From positions 62,001-126,000 of the forward strand of contig NZ_JAQQGN010000004.1 in NCBI RefSeq assembly GCF_028550595.1: DNA of 64,000 bases, written 5' to 3'. The stretch comes from Luteimonas sp. BLCC-B24. Its GTDB lineage: Bacteria; Pseudomonadota; Gammaproteobacteria; Xanthomonadales; Xanthomonadaceae. A program made the translations under genes and the position numbers. Of this stretch, positions 1-7,801 are shown one piece after another. The notes below the pieces were generated by a model. It searched no databases and had not been told where the DNA came from. It saw only the letters and a program-made list of their open reading frames with translations. Each line of letters starts with the position of its first letter. The first letter of the stretch is position 1.

Positions 1-257
1 AGGTTCGCATGGCAGTCCTGGGGTCGGAATCGTCAAGTCACGTGCTGCGATGTGACGCGTGCATTGTCTCCGCAATGCCGCGGCCGCGCGATCGGTGACG
101 TCGCGCGGACGGCGTGCACGCCGAGACGGCGATGGCCGCGGCGGCACGCCGCGCCGCGACCGCACGACGGCGTGGCTCCGTGTGCCGCCCGTTGCGGGCC
201 TGCGATGCGGGGTTCACGGCCTGCATGGAAGATGGCCGGCACCTCCAGGAGTTCGCC

Positions 258-704
258 ATGCGCCGCCATCTCTCGGCACAGGATCTCGGCCTGAGCGTGG
301 GCCCGAACGACGAAGCCGCGCTGTTCAAGTGGTTGCTCGCCAGCATGCTGTTCGGGCATCGCATCGCGCAGACGATCGCGGCGCGGACCTGGCAGGTGCT
401 CGTCGATCGGGGCTGCGGGACGCCGCAGGCCCTGGCCCGCTGCCCCCATGCCGCGCTGGTGCGAATGCTCGGCGAAGGCGGGTACCGACGCTACGACGTG
501 TCCACCGCGCGCCGCCTGTCACGGCTGGGACAGCGGCTGGTCGACGAGTACGACGGGCAGGTCCACGGCATCGCCCGGGCGGCCGATGGCCGCGTCGACT
601 TCGAGCGCCGGCTGCTCGCGTTCGACGGGATCGGCCCCGTCACGCTGCGGATCTTCATGCGCGAGGCGGGGCCTGTGTTGTACGGCGTACATGGCGCGGG
701 GTGA
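258..704 (+). CDS. HhH-GPD-like protein, catalytic residues absent
   Basis: Predicted 148-residue cytoplasmic protein resembling the helical core of endonuclease III/HhH-GPD DNA glycosylases: an early LLAS-type helix near residue 27 and a helix-hairpin-helix GIGPVT near residue 125. In the enzymes the hairpin carries a catalytic lysine and is followed by a catalytic aspartate. Here the lysine position is not Lys and the protein ends about 20 residues after the hairpin, so it looks like a DNA-binding remnant or a non-catalytic relative. The ATG at 258 was chosen because AGGAG precedes it at 247-251 and the region upstream has poor, arginine-rich coding. The next gene, rlmF, converges on it. 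Function unknown. Confidence 0.6.
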   Translation: MRRHLSAQDLGLSVGPNDEAALFKWLLASMLFGHRIAQTIAARTWQVLVDRGCGTPQALARCPHAALVRMLGEGGYRRYDVSTARRLSRLGQRLVDEYDGQVHGIARAADGRVDFERRLLAFDGIGPVTLRIFMREAGPVLYGVHGAG

Positions 705-728
705 CGCCAGGCGCGCCGCGCCGGCGCG

Positions 729-1727
729 TCACGGTCTCGCGGCGCACCAGGCCGCGCGCGCTTCGGCATCCAGATAGGTCCAGGCGACGAAGCGGCTCTG
801 TTTGCTGCCCTGGGCCATGGGGACCTCGCGCACGTCGAGCGCGCCGGCCTGGCGCAGCTGGCGACGCAGGCCCGACAGGTGCTCGGCACGCGAGACCAGG
901 CTGCTGAACCACAACACGCGGTCCGGGATGTCGGCACTCTCGTGCACCATCCGGCGCAGGAACCCGGCTTCACCGCCCGGACACCAGAGCTCGTGCGCGT
1001 GCCCGCCGAAGTTCGACGCGGCCCGCAGCGGGCGCCCGCGCGCGGGCGTTGCGGCGGATCCGAGCTGGCGCCGCTTGCGATCGCCCGCATACGCGGCGTC
1101 GGCGGCCGAGGCGTGGAACGGCGGATTGCACAGCGTCAGATCGAAGCGGTCGTCCGCGCCGACGATGCCCTCGAAGATGTGCTGTCGGTGCGGTTGCCGG
1201 CGCAGCGCGATCGCGCGTTCCAGACGGTTGGACGCGATGATCGCCGCGGCGACCTGGAGCGAGGTCGCGTCGATGTCCGCGCCGACGAAGCGCCAGCCGT
1301 ATTCGGCGTGACCCAGCAGCGGATAGATCGCACTCGCGCCCACGCCGACATCGAGCACGCGGATCGACAGGCCGCGCGGAATACGGCCGTCGCCGGTGTC
1401 GGCCAGCAGGTCGGCCAGGCCGTGGAGGTAATCGGCGCGGCCGGGAATGGGTGGGCACAGCGCGCCGTCGGGCAGATCCCAGTGGGCGATGCCGTAATCG
1501 GCGCGAAGAATGGCGCGGTTGAGCGCGCGCACGGCGACCGGGTCGTGGAAATCGACGCTGGCCTCGCCGCGCGGCGTCGTCACCAGGTGACCCGCCAGCG
1601 CCGGGTCGGCCTGGACCAGACGGCCGAAGTCGTAGCGGCCCTGGTGCCGGTTGCGCGGATGCGTGGTCGGCGTGGCGGCCGGGCGATGTGCAGGTGGGCG
1701 GTCGTCTGGGGAGCGGGTGGACGTCAT
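729..1727 (-). CDS. rlmF: 23S rRNA (adenine(1618)-N6)-methyltransferase RlmF
   Basis: SAM-dependent methyltransferase expected to methylate N6 of A1618 in 23S rRNA in the cytoplasm. The 332-residue length fits the RlmF/YbiN family. Visible are the family entry RYDF near residue 31, the SAM-binding LDVGVGAS motif near residue 123 and the N6-adenine catalytic motif NPPFHAS near residue 200. The N-terminal 25 residues are proline/arginine-rich and probably disordered. It lies downstream of the RIO kinase gene on the same strand with a 54-base gap, so the two may be co-transcribed; both products are linked to ribosomes. No clear Shine-Dalgarno precedes the ATG. Confidence 0.9.
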   Translation of the reverse strand: MTSTRSPDDRPPAHRPAATPTTHPRNRHQGRYDFGRLVQADPALAGHLVTTPRGEASVDFHDPVAVRALNRAILRADYGIAHWDLPDGALCPPIPGRADYLHGLADLLADTGDGRIPRGLSIRVLDVGVGASAIYPLLGHAEYGWRFVGADIDATSLQVAAAIIASNRLERAIALRRQPHRQHIFEGIVGADDRFDLTLCNPPFHASAADAAYAGDRKRRQLGSAATPARGRPLRAASNFGGHAHELWCPGGEAGFLRRMVHESADIPDRVLWFSSLVSRAEHLSGLRRQLRQAGALDVREVPMAQGSKQSRFVAWTYLDAEARAAWCAARP

Positions 1728-1781
1728 GGAAAGCGCTTGGAGCGGAACGTGCTGGGGCGATGCGGGGGTGGGGCTGCGCGG

Positions 1782-2636
1782 CTAGTCCTCGTCCTGCGCC
1801 TCGCGGCCCTGCTGGCGGATCAGTGCGAGCTCGCGCGCATCGTTGATCGCGTCGCGCACGCCGTCGAGATCGATGGTGCGCGCGTCGAAGGTGAAGCGCC
1901 CGGTCAGTGCGGTATCGGGCCGAAGCTCGCCCAGTTCGAACAGGGCCCACAGCTCCTCGCCGTACCAGGTGTCGAGCAGGTCCGGCGCCCAGCGGCCGAG
2001 CGTGGCCGTGAGATTGTTGACGTCGCGCAGCAGCATGCTGCGCGCGGCATTGTTGCCGGTGGCGCTGACCACCTGCGGAAAATCGATGATCACCGGTCCG
2101 TCGGGCGCGACCAGCACGTTGTAGGCCGACAGGTCGCCGTGGATCAGCCCGCAACACAGCATGCGCACGATCTGGCGTATCAGCACGGTGTGGAATTCGC
2201 GCGCCTGGTCCGGCTCGAGTTCGACCTCGCCCAGACGCGGCGCGGACTGTCCGTCGGCATCGGTGACCAGCTCCATCACCAGCACGCCGTGGAAGAAGCC
2301 GTAGGGTTCGGGCACGCGCACGCCGGCGTCACGCAGCCGATAGAGCGCGTCGACCTCGGCGCTCTTCCATTCCGCCTCCTGCTGCCGGCGGCCGTAGCGG
2401 CTGCCGCTCGCGACCGCGCGCGCCTCGCGGCTGCCGCGTGATTTGCGGCCCTCCTGGTACTGCACGCGGTTCTGGAAGCTGCGCTGCGCCATGTCCTTGT
2501 AGACCTTGGCGCAGCGGAGGGCGTCGCCGCAGCGCACGACGTAGACCGCGGCCTCCTTGCCGCTCTTGAGCGGGCGCATCACAGCGTCGATGACCCCTTC
2601 GTCGATCAGGGTCTGCAGGCTTGCGGGTGTTTTCAA
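1782..2636 (-). CDS. RIO1-family serine/threonine protein kinase
   Basis: Atypical protein kinase of the RIO family, 284 residues. It opens with the family signature around residues 20-32 (RPLKSGKEAAVYVV, the flexible P-loop equivalent with its ATP-binding lysine), has the catalytic loop HGDLSAYNVL near residue 164 and the metal-binding DFPQ near residue 182, so all core catalytic residues are present. The start is a TTG; it is preferred because homologues begin with MKTP and no in-frame ATG lies nearby. Bacterial RIO kinases are poorly characterised; archaeal and eukaryotic members act in small-subunit ribosome maturation. Adjacency to rlmF fits a ribosome-linked role, which is inference. 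Confidence 0.88.
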   Translation of the reverse strand: MKTPASLQTLIDEGVIDAVMRPLKSGKEAAVYVVRCGDALRCAKVYKDMAQRSFQNRVQYQEGRKSRGSREARAVASGSRYGRRQQEAEWKSAEVDALYRLRDAGVRVPEPYGFFHGVLVMELVTDADGQSAPRLGEVELEPDQAREFHTVLIRQIVRMLCCGLIHGDLSAYNVLVAPDGPVIIDFPQVVSATGNNAARSMLLRDVNNLTATLGRWAPDLLDTWYGEELWALFELGELRPDTALTGRFTFDARTIDLDGVRDAINDARELALIRQQGREAQDED

Positions 2637-3095
2637 GACGTCGGAATCCGGGCGCGGGCACCGCGCAGGGGCTGCAGTGTGGCCGAAAGCCGTGCCGGGC
2701 GCTCGCCTGCCGGCTGCGAGCGCGGAAGGGCCGTCACGTCCGGCCTGGAAAAAGGGCCGGGGCCGCGCGCGACCCGCGACGGCGCCTGGCGCGAACGCGC
2801 CTGCGGGTCCGGCCGGCGCCTCCCGGTCAGGTCCGCGTCCGCCTGCCGATCCCCGACGGGGCGATGCCGGCGACGATCACAAGGCCCTCGCCACGGCGAG
2901 CGGCCGCCTGCGGCAGACGCCGGCACCTGCGCGACCGCCTGCGATTCCGCCACCGGGACCGTGCAGGTCGCATTCGCGCGCACGCACACCCGGCCTGCGA
3001 CGGGCGTCAGACCATCGGCCCGTGCCCGGTGTCCCGGTGGTATCCGCAGGCGGGTGCCGGAGCACCTCGCGACGTCGTGACCGCGCCGGCGCGGC
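2637..3095. other. gene-free gap, 459 bases
   Basis: Between the start of the RIO kinase gene and the end of the chemotaxis-type gene, both on the minus strand. All six frames give arginine/proline/alanine-rich translations without recognisable domains or ribosome binding sites. It must hold the promoter for the RIO kinase/rlmF pair, but no convincing -35/-10 is visible in this GC-rich DNA. Confidence 0.5.
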
Positions 3096-4178
3096 TCAGT
3101 CGAGCGCCTGCAGGATCAGGCTGTGCCAGCCGGTGCGGTAGGTTTCGTAGCCGGGTGACGCCGCGTGCGCGATGCAGTGCGGCCGGCCCCGCCAGGTGAC
3201 GTCGACGGCGGTGCGGGCACTGGCGAACACACGGTCGCGGCCGTCGAATTCCAGCACGTCCTGGTCCGCGGCCGGGCTCGAATCGGCGAGGATCCGCCCG
3301 CCGTCGTCGACGATGCAGACCCGGCTGCGCGGCCATTCCGCGTCCGACAGCGGCGTGCGCGTCACGATGGTCTGGGCCAGCGCATCCCAGCGGAACACGA
3401 TGCCCAGCACCGCGAGCGGCGCGCCGTCGATGCGGCCGCCGTGACGCACCGTGCACGAGTAGACCAGCGCGCGTTCGCCGCCGGCGAGTGGGCTGGCATG
3501 GACCGACTGGAACCCGTAGTCGTCGCCCGATCGGGTGCGGATGGCGCTCTGGAACCACGGCGTGTCGATGACGTTCGCGCCGACCGAGGTGTACTGCCGT
3601 GGTCGGCCGTTGACGAGCACGCGACCGTCCAGGCTCGCCAGCACGAGGTCGAAATACACCGTGTACGAGTCGAGGATCTGCGACAGCCGGCGACTGGCGT
3701 GGCCGAGCGTGTCCGCGTCCGGACGCAACGCGGCCTCGACCAGCGAGGGATCGGTGGCCCACCAGCGCACGTCGCAGCTGCGTTCGTAGAGATTGCGGTC
3801 GATCAGGTCGATGTTGCCGAGCGCCAGGCCCGCCAGCCGCGTGTGCCGGACCTCGCTCTGCAGGCGCTGCAGCCTCGATTGCAGATCCAGGCTGGTGGCG
3901 CCCGCCATGCGATCGATGTCCTGCGCGGTGTCGCTGACGTTGCGCGACAGGGTGTCCATCTCCTGCGCGATCACGCCGAAGCTGCGTCCCGCCGCGCCGA
4001 TGCGCACCGCCTCGATGCGGGCGTTCATCGAGATGATCCGGGTGACCCGGTTGATTTCGTCGATCCGCTGCAGTGACTGGCGCAGCTGGCGGAGCAGGGC
4101 ATCGGAAATGCCGGCCACGGAGCGGATGTGATCATCGACGCTGGCCTCGGCCACCGCGCTTGCGACAGGTTCGGTCAT
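3096..4178 (-). CDS. soluble methyl-accepting-like protein: signalling tip followed by Cache-type sensor domain
   Basis: 360 residues with an inverted receptor layout. Residues about 25-75 match the conserved hairpin tip of methyl-accepting chemotaxis proteins (MNARIEAVR, then GRSFGVIAQEM), the part that contacts CheA/CheW. The C-terminal two thirds resemble a Cache/PDC-type sensor: a variable ligand region, PWFQSAIRTR, an FQSVHASP segment, a hydrophobic VLGIVFRW strand and IVDDGGRILADSSP. No transmembrane helix or signal peptide is visible, so the protein should be cytoplasmic. The ATG at 4178 has GGGAG upstream; the longer upstream frame is low-complexity. Likely a scaffold or cytoplasmic receptor for chemotaxis or another histidine-kinase array; the ligand is unknown. 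Confidence 0.75.
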   Translation of the reverse strand: MTEPVASAVAEASVDDHIRSVAGISDALLRQLRQSLQRIDEINRVTRIISMNARIEAVRIGAAGRSFGVIAQEMDTLSRNVSDTAQDIDRMAGATSLDLQSRLQRLQSEVRHTRLAGLALGNIDLIDRNLYERSCDVRWWATDPSLVEAALRPDADTLGHASRRLSQILDSYTVYFDLVLASLDGRVLVNGRPRQYTSVGANVIDTPWFQSAIRTRSGDDYGFQSVHASPLAGGERALVYSCTVRHGGRIDGAPLAVLGIVFRWDALAQTIVTRTPLSDAEWPRSRVCIVDDGGRILADSSPAADQDVLEFDGRDRVFASARTAVDVTWRGRPHCIAHAASPGYETYRTGWHSLILQALD

Positions 4179-4561
4179 GACGCTCCCAGGGTGGTGCGGG
4201 CGGTGGGGACGAGCGGTGCGTTCCAGCGCTATCGGCCGCGTCGACGCGAACTTGAACCTCGTCGATGCGACGCGCGAGCGGCGTGCGTGGCGACGGCGCC
4301 GTCGCCCCGTCGCGCTGCCGGCAGCGCGACTGCAAGGACGACGCCAGGCCTCCTGCACCACGCGGCGAGCCGTTGCCCCTGCGTCCGTGTACTCGAGGTG
4401 ATGAACCTCGCCATGTGCGCGGCAACTTCACGGATGTCCCTGCATGTACGTCAATAACTGCACGCTTCGAATCGCTTCTGCACGCGTAAATCGTTCCGCC
4501 CTGCCTAGGCTGCACGTCGTCGAATCGTGCATGCACCGTGCATGCGAAAGGATCCCTGCGA
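4179..4561. other. divergent promoter region, 383 bases
   Basis: Separates the minus-strand chemotaxis-type gene from the plus-strand gntA pair. The right half (about 4435-4545) is less GC-rich than its surroundings and holds the direct repeats annotated separately. No coding potential recognised in either strand. Confidence 0.5.
4526..4545. promoter_or_regulatory. tandem CGTGCATGC direct repeat upstream of gntA
   Basis: Two exact copies of CGTGCATGC at 4526-4534 and 4537-4545, 11 bases apart (one helical turn). The first overlaps the palindrome GTGCATGCAC. They abut the gntA Shine-Dalgarno AAAGGA, a good position for an operator. Function is inferred from position only. Confidence 0.35.
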
Positions 4562-5299
4562 ATGACTGCCTGTCCCCACCGTCGTCAGCCCGCTGATGCC
4601 CTGTCCGCCATCCAGGCGACGTCGAGGCCGTCGGGTGTGCTGTCGGCGCGCTTTCTCGACTTCGTCGCCGAGCCCTCGTTTCCCTGCGTGGGATCGAAAG
4701 CCGCGCTGGCCCGGGGCGCGATCCGCCCGTTCGAGTTCGGACGCCTCGGCGACCGGGCCAACGACGCGCCGCTGCTCGACACGCTGGCCGCGTTCGCGGA
4801 CATGATCGACGCGGCGCCGGAGGACGACACCACGGTGCATTCGCTGGTGGCGCTGTTTGACGGGCCGGCCGATACCGACGAACAGCGCTTCGAGGCCCTG
4901 CTGTGGTCGCAGTTGCAGCGCCTGCACGATCTGGACGCGAAGCGCGGCACCCGCTGGGCTGCCGATGTCAGCCGCGATCCCGACGATCCGCATTTCAGCC
5001 TGAGCCTGGCCGGCCATCCGTTCTTCGTCATCGGGCTGCATCCGGGCGCGTCGCGCCGGGCCCGACGCTTCGATGCGCCGGCACTGGTGTTCAACTCGCA
5101 CCGCCAGTTCGAGCAGCTGCGCGCCGACGGCCGTTACCAGAAGATGCAGGCCGCGACCCGCCAGCGCGACATCGCCCTGCAGGGCTCGATCAATCCGAAT
5201 CTCGCGGACTTCGGCGCCGCTGCGGAAACGCGCCAGTACAGCGGACGCCGTGCCGAGCCCGACTGGACCTGCCCGTTCCGCGTCCGGAGTGCGCGATGA
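4562..5299 (+). CDS. gntA: GntA/YqcI/YcgG-family heme-dependent N-hydroxylase homologue
   Basis: 245-residue cytoplasmic protein of the YqcI/YcgG family. The characterised member, GntA, is a heme-dependent guanidine N-hydroxylase in guanitoxin biosynthesis; the substrate here is unknown. Family features are the opening segment ending SFPCVGSKAAL near residue 47, a central HFSLSLAGHPFFVIGLHPGASR block near residues 145-165 and the C-terminal ending with CPFR. The ATG at 4562 follows AAAGGA by about nine bases; a more upstream in-frame ATG lacks a ribosome site. Its stop overlaps the next start (ATGA at 5296-5299), so it is translationally coupled to a DUF1989 protein. No other guanitoxin genes are in the window. 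Confidence 0.8.
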   Translation: MTACPHRRQPADALSAIQATSRPSGVLSARFLDFVAEPSFPCVGSKAALARGAIRPFEFGRLGDRANDAPLLDTLAAFADMIDAAPEDDTTVHSLVALFDGPADTDEQRFEALLWSQLQRLHDLDAKRGTRWAADVSRDPDDPHFSLSLAGHPFFVIGLHPGASRRARRFDAPALVFNSHRQFEQLRADGRYQKMQAATRQRDIALQGSINPNLADFGAAAETRQYSGRRAEPDWTCPFRVRSAR

Positions 5300-5916
5300 C
5301 GGCCGAGACGACGTACCAGCGGATTCCGCCGTGTTCCGGACGGGCGGTGGAGCTGGAGGCCGGGGACGTGCTGGTCGTGATGGATCCGATGGGCCAGCAG
5401 GTGAGCGATCTGACCGCGTTCGCGCGTGACGATCTGGCGGAATACCTCTCGTCCGGGCGGTCGATCGACTACGCCTCGCGACTGCTGCTCACCACCGGTG
5501 ACGTGCTGTACTCCAACCGCAGCAACCCGATGTTCACCATCATCGAGGACACCTGCGGCCGGCACGACTTCACCCTGACCCCGTGCTCGAAGCGGATGTT
5601 CGAACTGCTGTACGGTGAAACCGAGGGGCGGCCGGGCTGCGAAGGCAATCTCGCGTCGGCGCTCGCGCCCTACGGTATCGGCATCGACCGCATTCCGGTC
5701 GCCTTCAACATCTTCATGCACGTCACCTACGACAGCGAGACCGGGCAGGTGGCGGTGCGGCCGCCGCTGAGCGGCCCCGGGGATTTCATCCGTCTGCGCG
5801 CGGAAATGCCGATGGTGGTGGCGATGACGGCCTGCTCGGCCGGGCAGTCCAACAACTTCAGCTACAAGCCCATCGATTTCCGGATCGAGCGCGCCGGCGC
5901 GGCCCCGGGCGGTTGA
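5296..5916 (+). CDS. DUF1989 / urea carboxylase-associated family protein
   Basis: 206-residue cytoplasmic protein of DUF1989, a family often encoded beside urea carboxylase or aminomethyltransferases and thought to be a small-molecule enzyme of one-carbon or carbamoyl metabolism. Seen here are the N-terminal GDVLVVMDPMGQQVSDL motif, an SNRSNPMFTI segment, a CG..DFTLTPCSK cysteine-containing stretch, FNIFMHV near residue 138 and the C-terminal CSAGQSNN motif. These conserved Cys, His and Asp residues suggest a metal site. It overlaps gntA by four bases and must be co-expressed with it. No urea amidolyase is nearby, so the partner enzyme is presumably the GntA homologue. Confidence 0.85.
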   Translation: MTAETTYQRIPPCSGRAVELEAGDVLVVMDPMGQQVSDLTAFARDDLAEYLSSGRSIDYASRLLLTTGDVLYSNRSNPMFTIIEDTCGRHDFTLTPCSKRMFELLYGETEGRPGCEGNLASALAPYGIGIDRIPVAFNIFMHVTYDSETGQVAVRPPLSGPGDFIRLRAEMPMVVAMTACSAGQSNNFSYKPIDFRIERAGAAPGG

Positions 5917-5947
5917 GCGCCGGCACGTCGCCTCGCATCGGCCGGCG

Positions 5948-6670
5948 TCAGAACCGCGTGCCGACGGGCAGGTAGCGCCAACGGCCGGGCGGCATCTTCG
6001 CCAGCGGGATGCGGCCGATGCGGATGCGGCGGATCGCGGTCGTTTCGAGTCCCACCTCGGCGCACATGGCGCGCAGCTGGCCGCGGCGCACGTCCTTGAT
6101 CGCGAAGCGCAGGCGGGCCTCGCTCTGCCAGCTGACCTTGCACGGCGGCAGGCTGCGTCCGGCGTACTGCAGGCCGTGGTTGAGCCGGGCCAGGCCGTAG
6201 GGCGCCAGCTCGCCGCTCACCTCGACCACGAATTCCTGCTCGAGGCCTGCCAGATCCTCGGTGAGTCGCCGGCGCACACGCCCGTCCTGTGTCAGCACGA
6301 TCAGGCCACTGGCGTCCAGGTCCAGTGGCACGAGCGGCGTGAGCCGATGGAAATTGCGCTGCAGCATGCGCACGTCGGACGGATCCTCGGCCCAGCGTGT
6401 GTCCGGCCGGGCGAGCGCGAGGACGGCGTCGATACCCGCGTCGGGATCGAACCCGATCGGCGCGTGCAGCAACAGGGTGGCCGGCTCGACGGCCTCCAGG
6501 CGCGCTGCGGGATCGATCGCGACGGTCTCGTCGCCGACCATGCAGTGCGGGCGCTCGACGACATGCCCGTCCACGGTGACCCAGCCGCCCTCGATGTACT
6601 GCGCGGCTTCGCTGCGCGAGCATCGGGCCAATGCGGCGACACGTTTTGCCAGGCGGACGGAATCGGGCAT
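5948..6670 (-). CDS. RsuA/RluB/RluF-family rRNA pseudouridine synthase
   Basis: 240-residue enzyme that isomerises uridine to pseudouridine in ribosomal RNA. Residues 1-60 form an S4 RNA-binding domain (ARCSRSEAAQYIEGGWV), followed by the catalytic core with PLDLDASGLIVLTQDG near residue 123, equivalent to the family RLDxxTSGLL motif with the catalytic aspartate conserved but Pro in place of the usual Arg. The C-terminus carries the RRIRIGRIPL segment typical of RluF/RsuA proteins. The ATG at 6670 begins right before the S4 domain; the longer upstream frame is not conserved-looking. Which uridine it targets (RluF-like U2604 is a possibility) cannot be told from sequence alone. Confidence 0.85.
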   Translation of the reverse strand: MPDSVRLAKRVAALARCSRSEAAQYIEGGWVTVDGHVVERPHCMVGDETVAIDPAARLEAVEPATLLLHAPIGFDPDAGIDAVLALARPDTRWAEDPSDVRMLQRNFHRLTPLVPLDLDASGLIVLTQDGRVRRRLTEDLAGLEQEFVVEVSGELAPYGLARLNHGLQYAGRSLPPCKVSWQSEARLRFAIKDVRRGQLRAMCAEVGLETTAIRRIRIGRIPLAKMPPGRWRYLPVGTRF

Positions 6671-6961
6671 TGGCTCGGTGCGCTGTCGGGCCGGGCAGTG
6701 TAGCGGCCGCTGCGGCGCGTGCGGGCCGCACACGCGTATGAGGTGGGCGCCGCGTGTCGCCTGCGCCGCGCAGCCGGCGTCCGCCACGCCACGCGCTGCG
6801 CTCGAGGCTTCATTGTGTCGGCCGTCGGCCGATAACGCAGGCACGCGGCGTCGCGACGGTGTGGCACAGCAGCGGCTCGCGGTGCGTCCACACACGGTGT
6901 CCACGTCGTGCCGCCATCATCACAGGCCCTGAAGGCGGGTCGCCGGTTTCGAGAGCATCCC

Positions 6962-7753
6962 ATGTATCTGCAGCAGTTCTTCGGCGATACCCCCGAGCCC
7001 CGCCAGTGCGCCGAATGCCAGGGCGACCAGCGTCTGGGCTTCGATTTCCGCATGGCGTTCCAGCCGGTGGTCGACGCGCGCGACCGCTCCATCTACGGCT
7101 ACGAGGCGCTGGTGCGCACGCCGGAGGGCGGCAGCGCCGCGGACGTGATCGCCCAGGTCACGCCCGATCTGCTCTACCGCTTCGACCAGACCTGCCGGGT
7201 ACGTGCCATCGCCACGGCGGCGGCGCTCGGGCTGCAGTCGCGGCTGTTCATCAACTTCTTTCCCAACGCGGTCTATCAGCCGGCGACGTGCATCCGGCTC
7301 ACCCTGCGCGCGGCGCAGATCTCCGGCTTTCCCACCGAGAACCTGGTGTTCGAGGCCGCGGAATCGGAAGAGGTGCGCGACCAGGCCCATGTCCTGCGCA
7401 TCTTCAACGACTACCGCAGCCGCGGCTTCCAGACCGCCATCGACGACTTCGGCGCCGGCTATGCCGGGCTCACCACGCTGACCGGCTTCCAGCCCGATCT
7501 GATCAAGCTCGACATGGCGCTGATCCGTGGCATCGACAGCGACCCGGTGCGACAGGCCATCGTGGCCGGGATCCATCACATCGCCAGCCGCATCGGATCG
7601 ACGCTGCTGGCCGAAGGCGTCGAAACGCCGGCCGAGTACCGCGCGCTGCGCGCACTGGGAATCGACCTGTTCCAGGGCTATCTGTTCGGGCGCCCGGCGC
7701 TGGAACAGCTCGATACCGTGCCCGCCGCGCTGTGGGAGGCACTCGACGCCTGA
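6962..7753 (+). CDS. EAL-domain cyclic-di-GMP phosphodiesterase
   Basis: Stand-alone 263-residue EAL protein, expected to hydrolyse cyclic-di-GMP to pGpG in the cytoplasm. All key motifs are visible: EAL itself at YEALVRTP near residue 49, the metal-binding Asn in NFFPNAV, Glu in FEAAESEE, DDFGAGYAGL near residue 158, the catalytic Lys in IKLDMAL, EGVET near residue 220 and FQGYLFGRP near the end. It therefore looks active. A short N-terminal extension with CAEC could bind metal. There is no GGDEF, PAS or membrane domain attached. The ATG at 6962 gives a start directly ahead of the domain. It converges with the downstream SDR gene. Confidence 0.9.
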   Translation: MYLQQFFGDTPEPRQCAECQGDQRLGFDFRMAFQPVVDARDRSIYGYEALVRTPEGGSAADVIAQVTPDLLYRFDQTCRVRAIATAAALGLQSRLFINFFPNAVYQPATCIRLTLRAAQISGFPTENLVFEAAESEEVRDQAHVLRIFNDYRSRGFQTAIDDFGAGYAGLTTLTGFQPDLIKLDMALIRGIDSDPVRQAIVAGIHHIASRIGSTLLAEGVETPAEYRALRALGIDLFQGYLFGRPALEQLDTVPAALWEALDA

Positions 7754-7776
7754 GCGGCGCCGCGCGTCGCGCGCCG

Positions 7777-7796
7777 TCGCCGCCGATCGGCGGCGA
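7777..7796. terminator. 20-base perfect palindrome between convergent genes
   Basis: TCGCCGCCGATCGGCGGCGA lies midway between the EAL gene stop and the SDR gene stop. It can form an 8-bp stem with a CGAT loop on either strand. No T-run follows, so termination is inferred from placement. Confidence 0.45.
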
Positions 7797-7801
7797 ACCG
7801 C

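Noticed and set aside
2637..3095. Small arginine-rich frames as possible extra genes
   Set aside because: No ribosome sites, domains or typical codon pattern.
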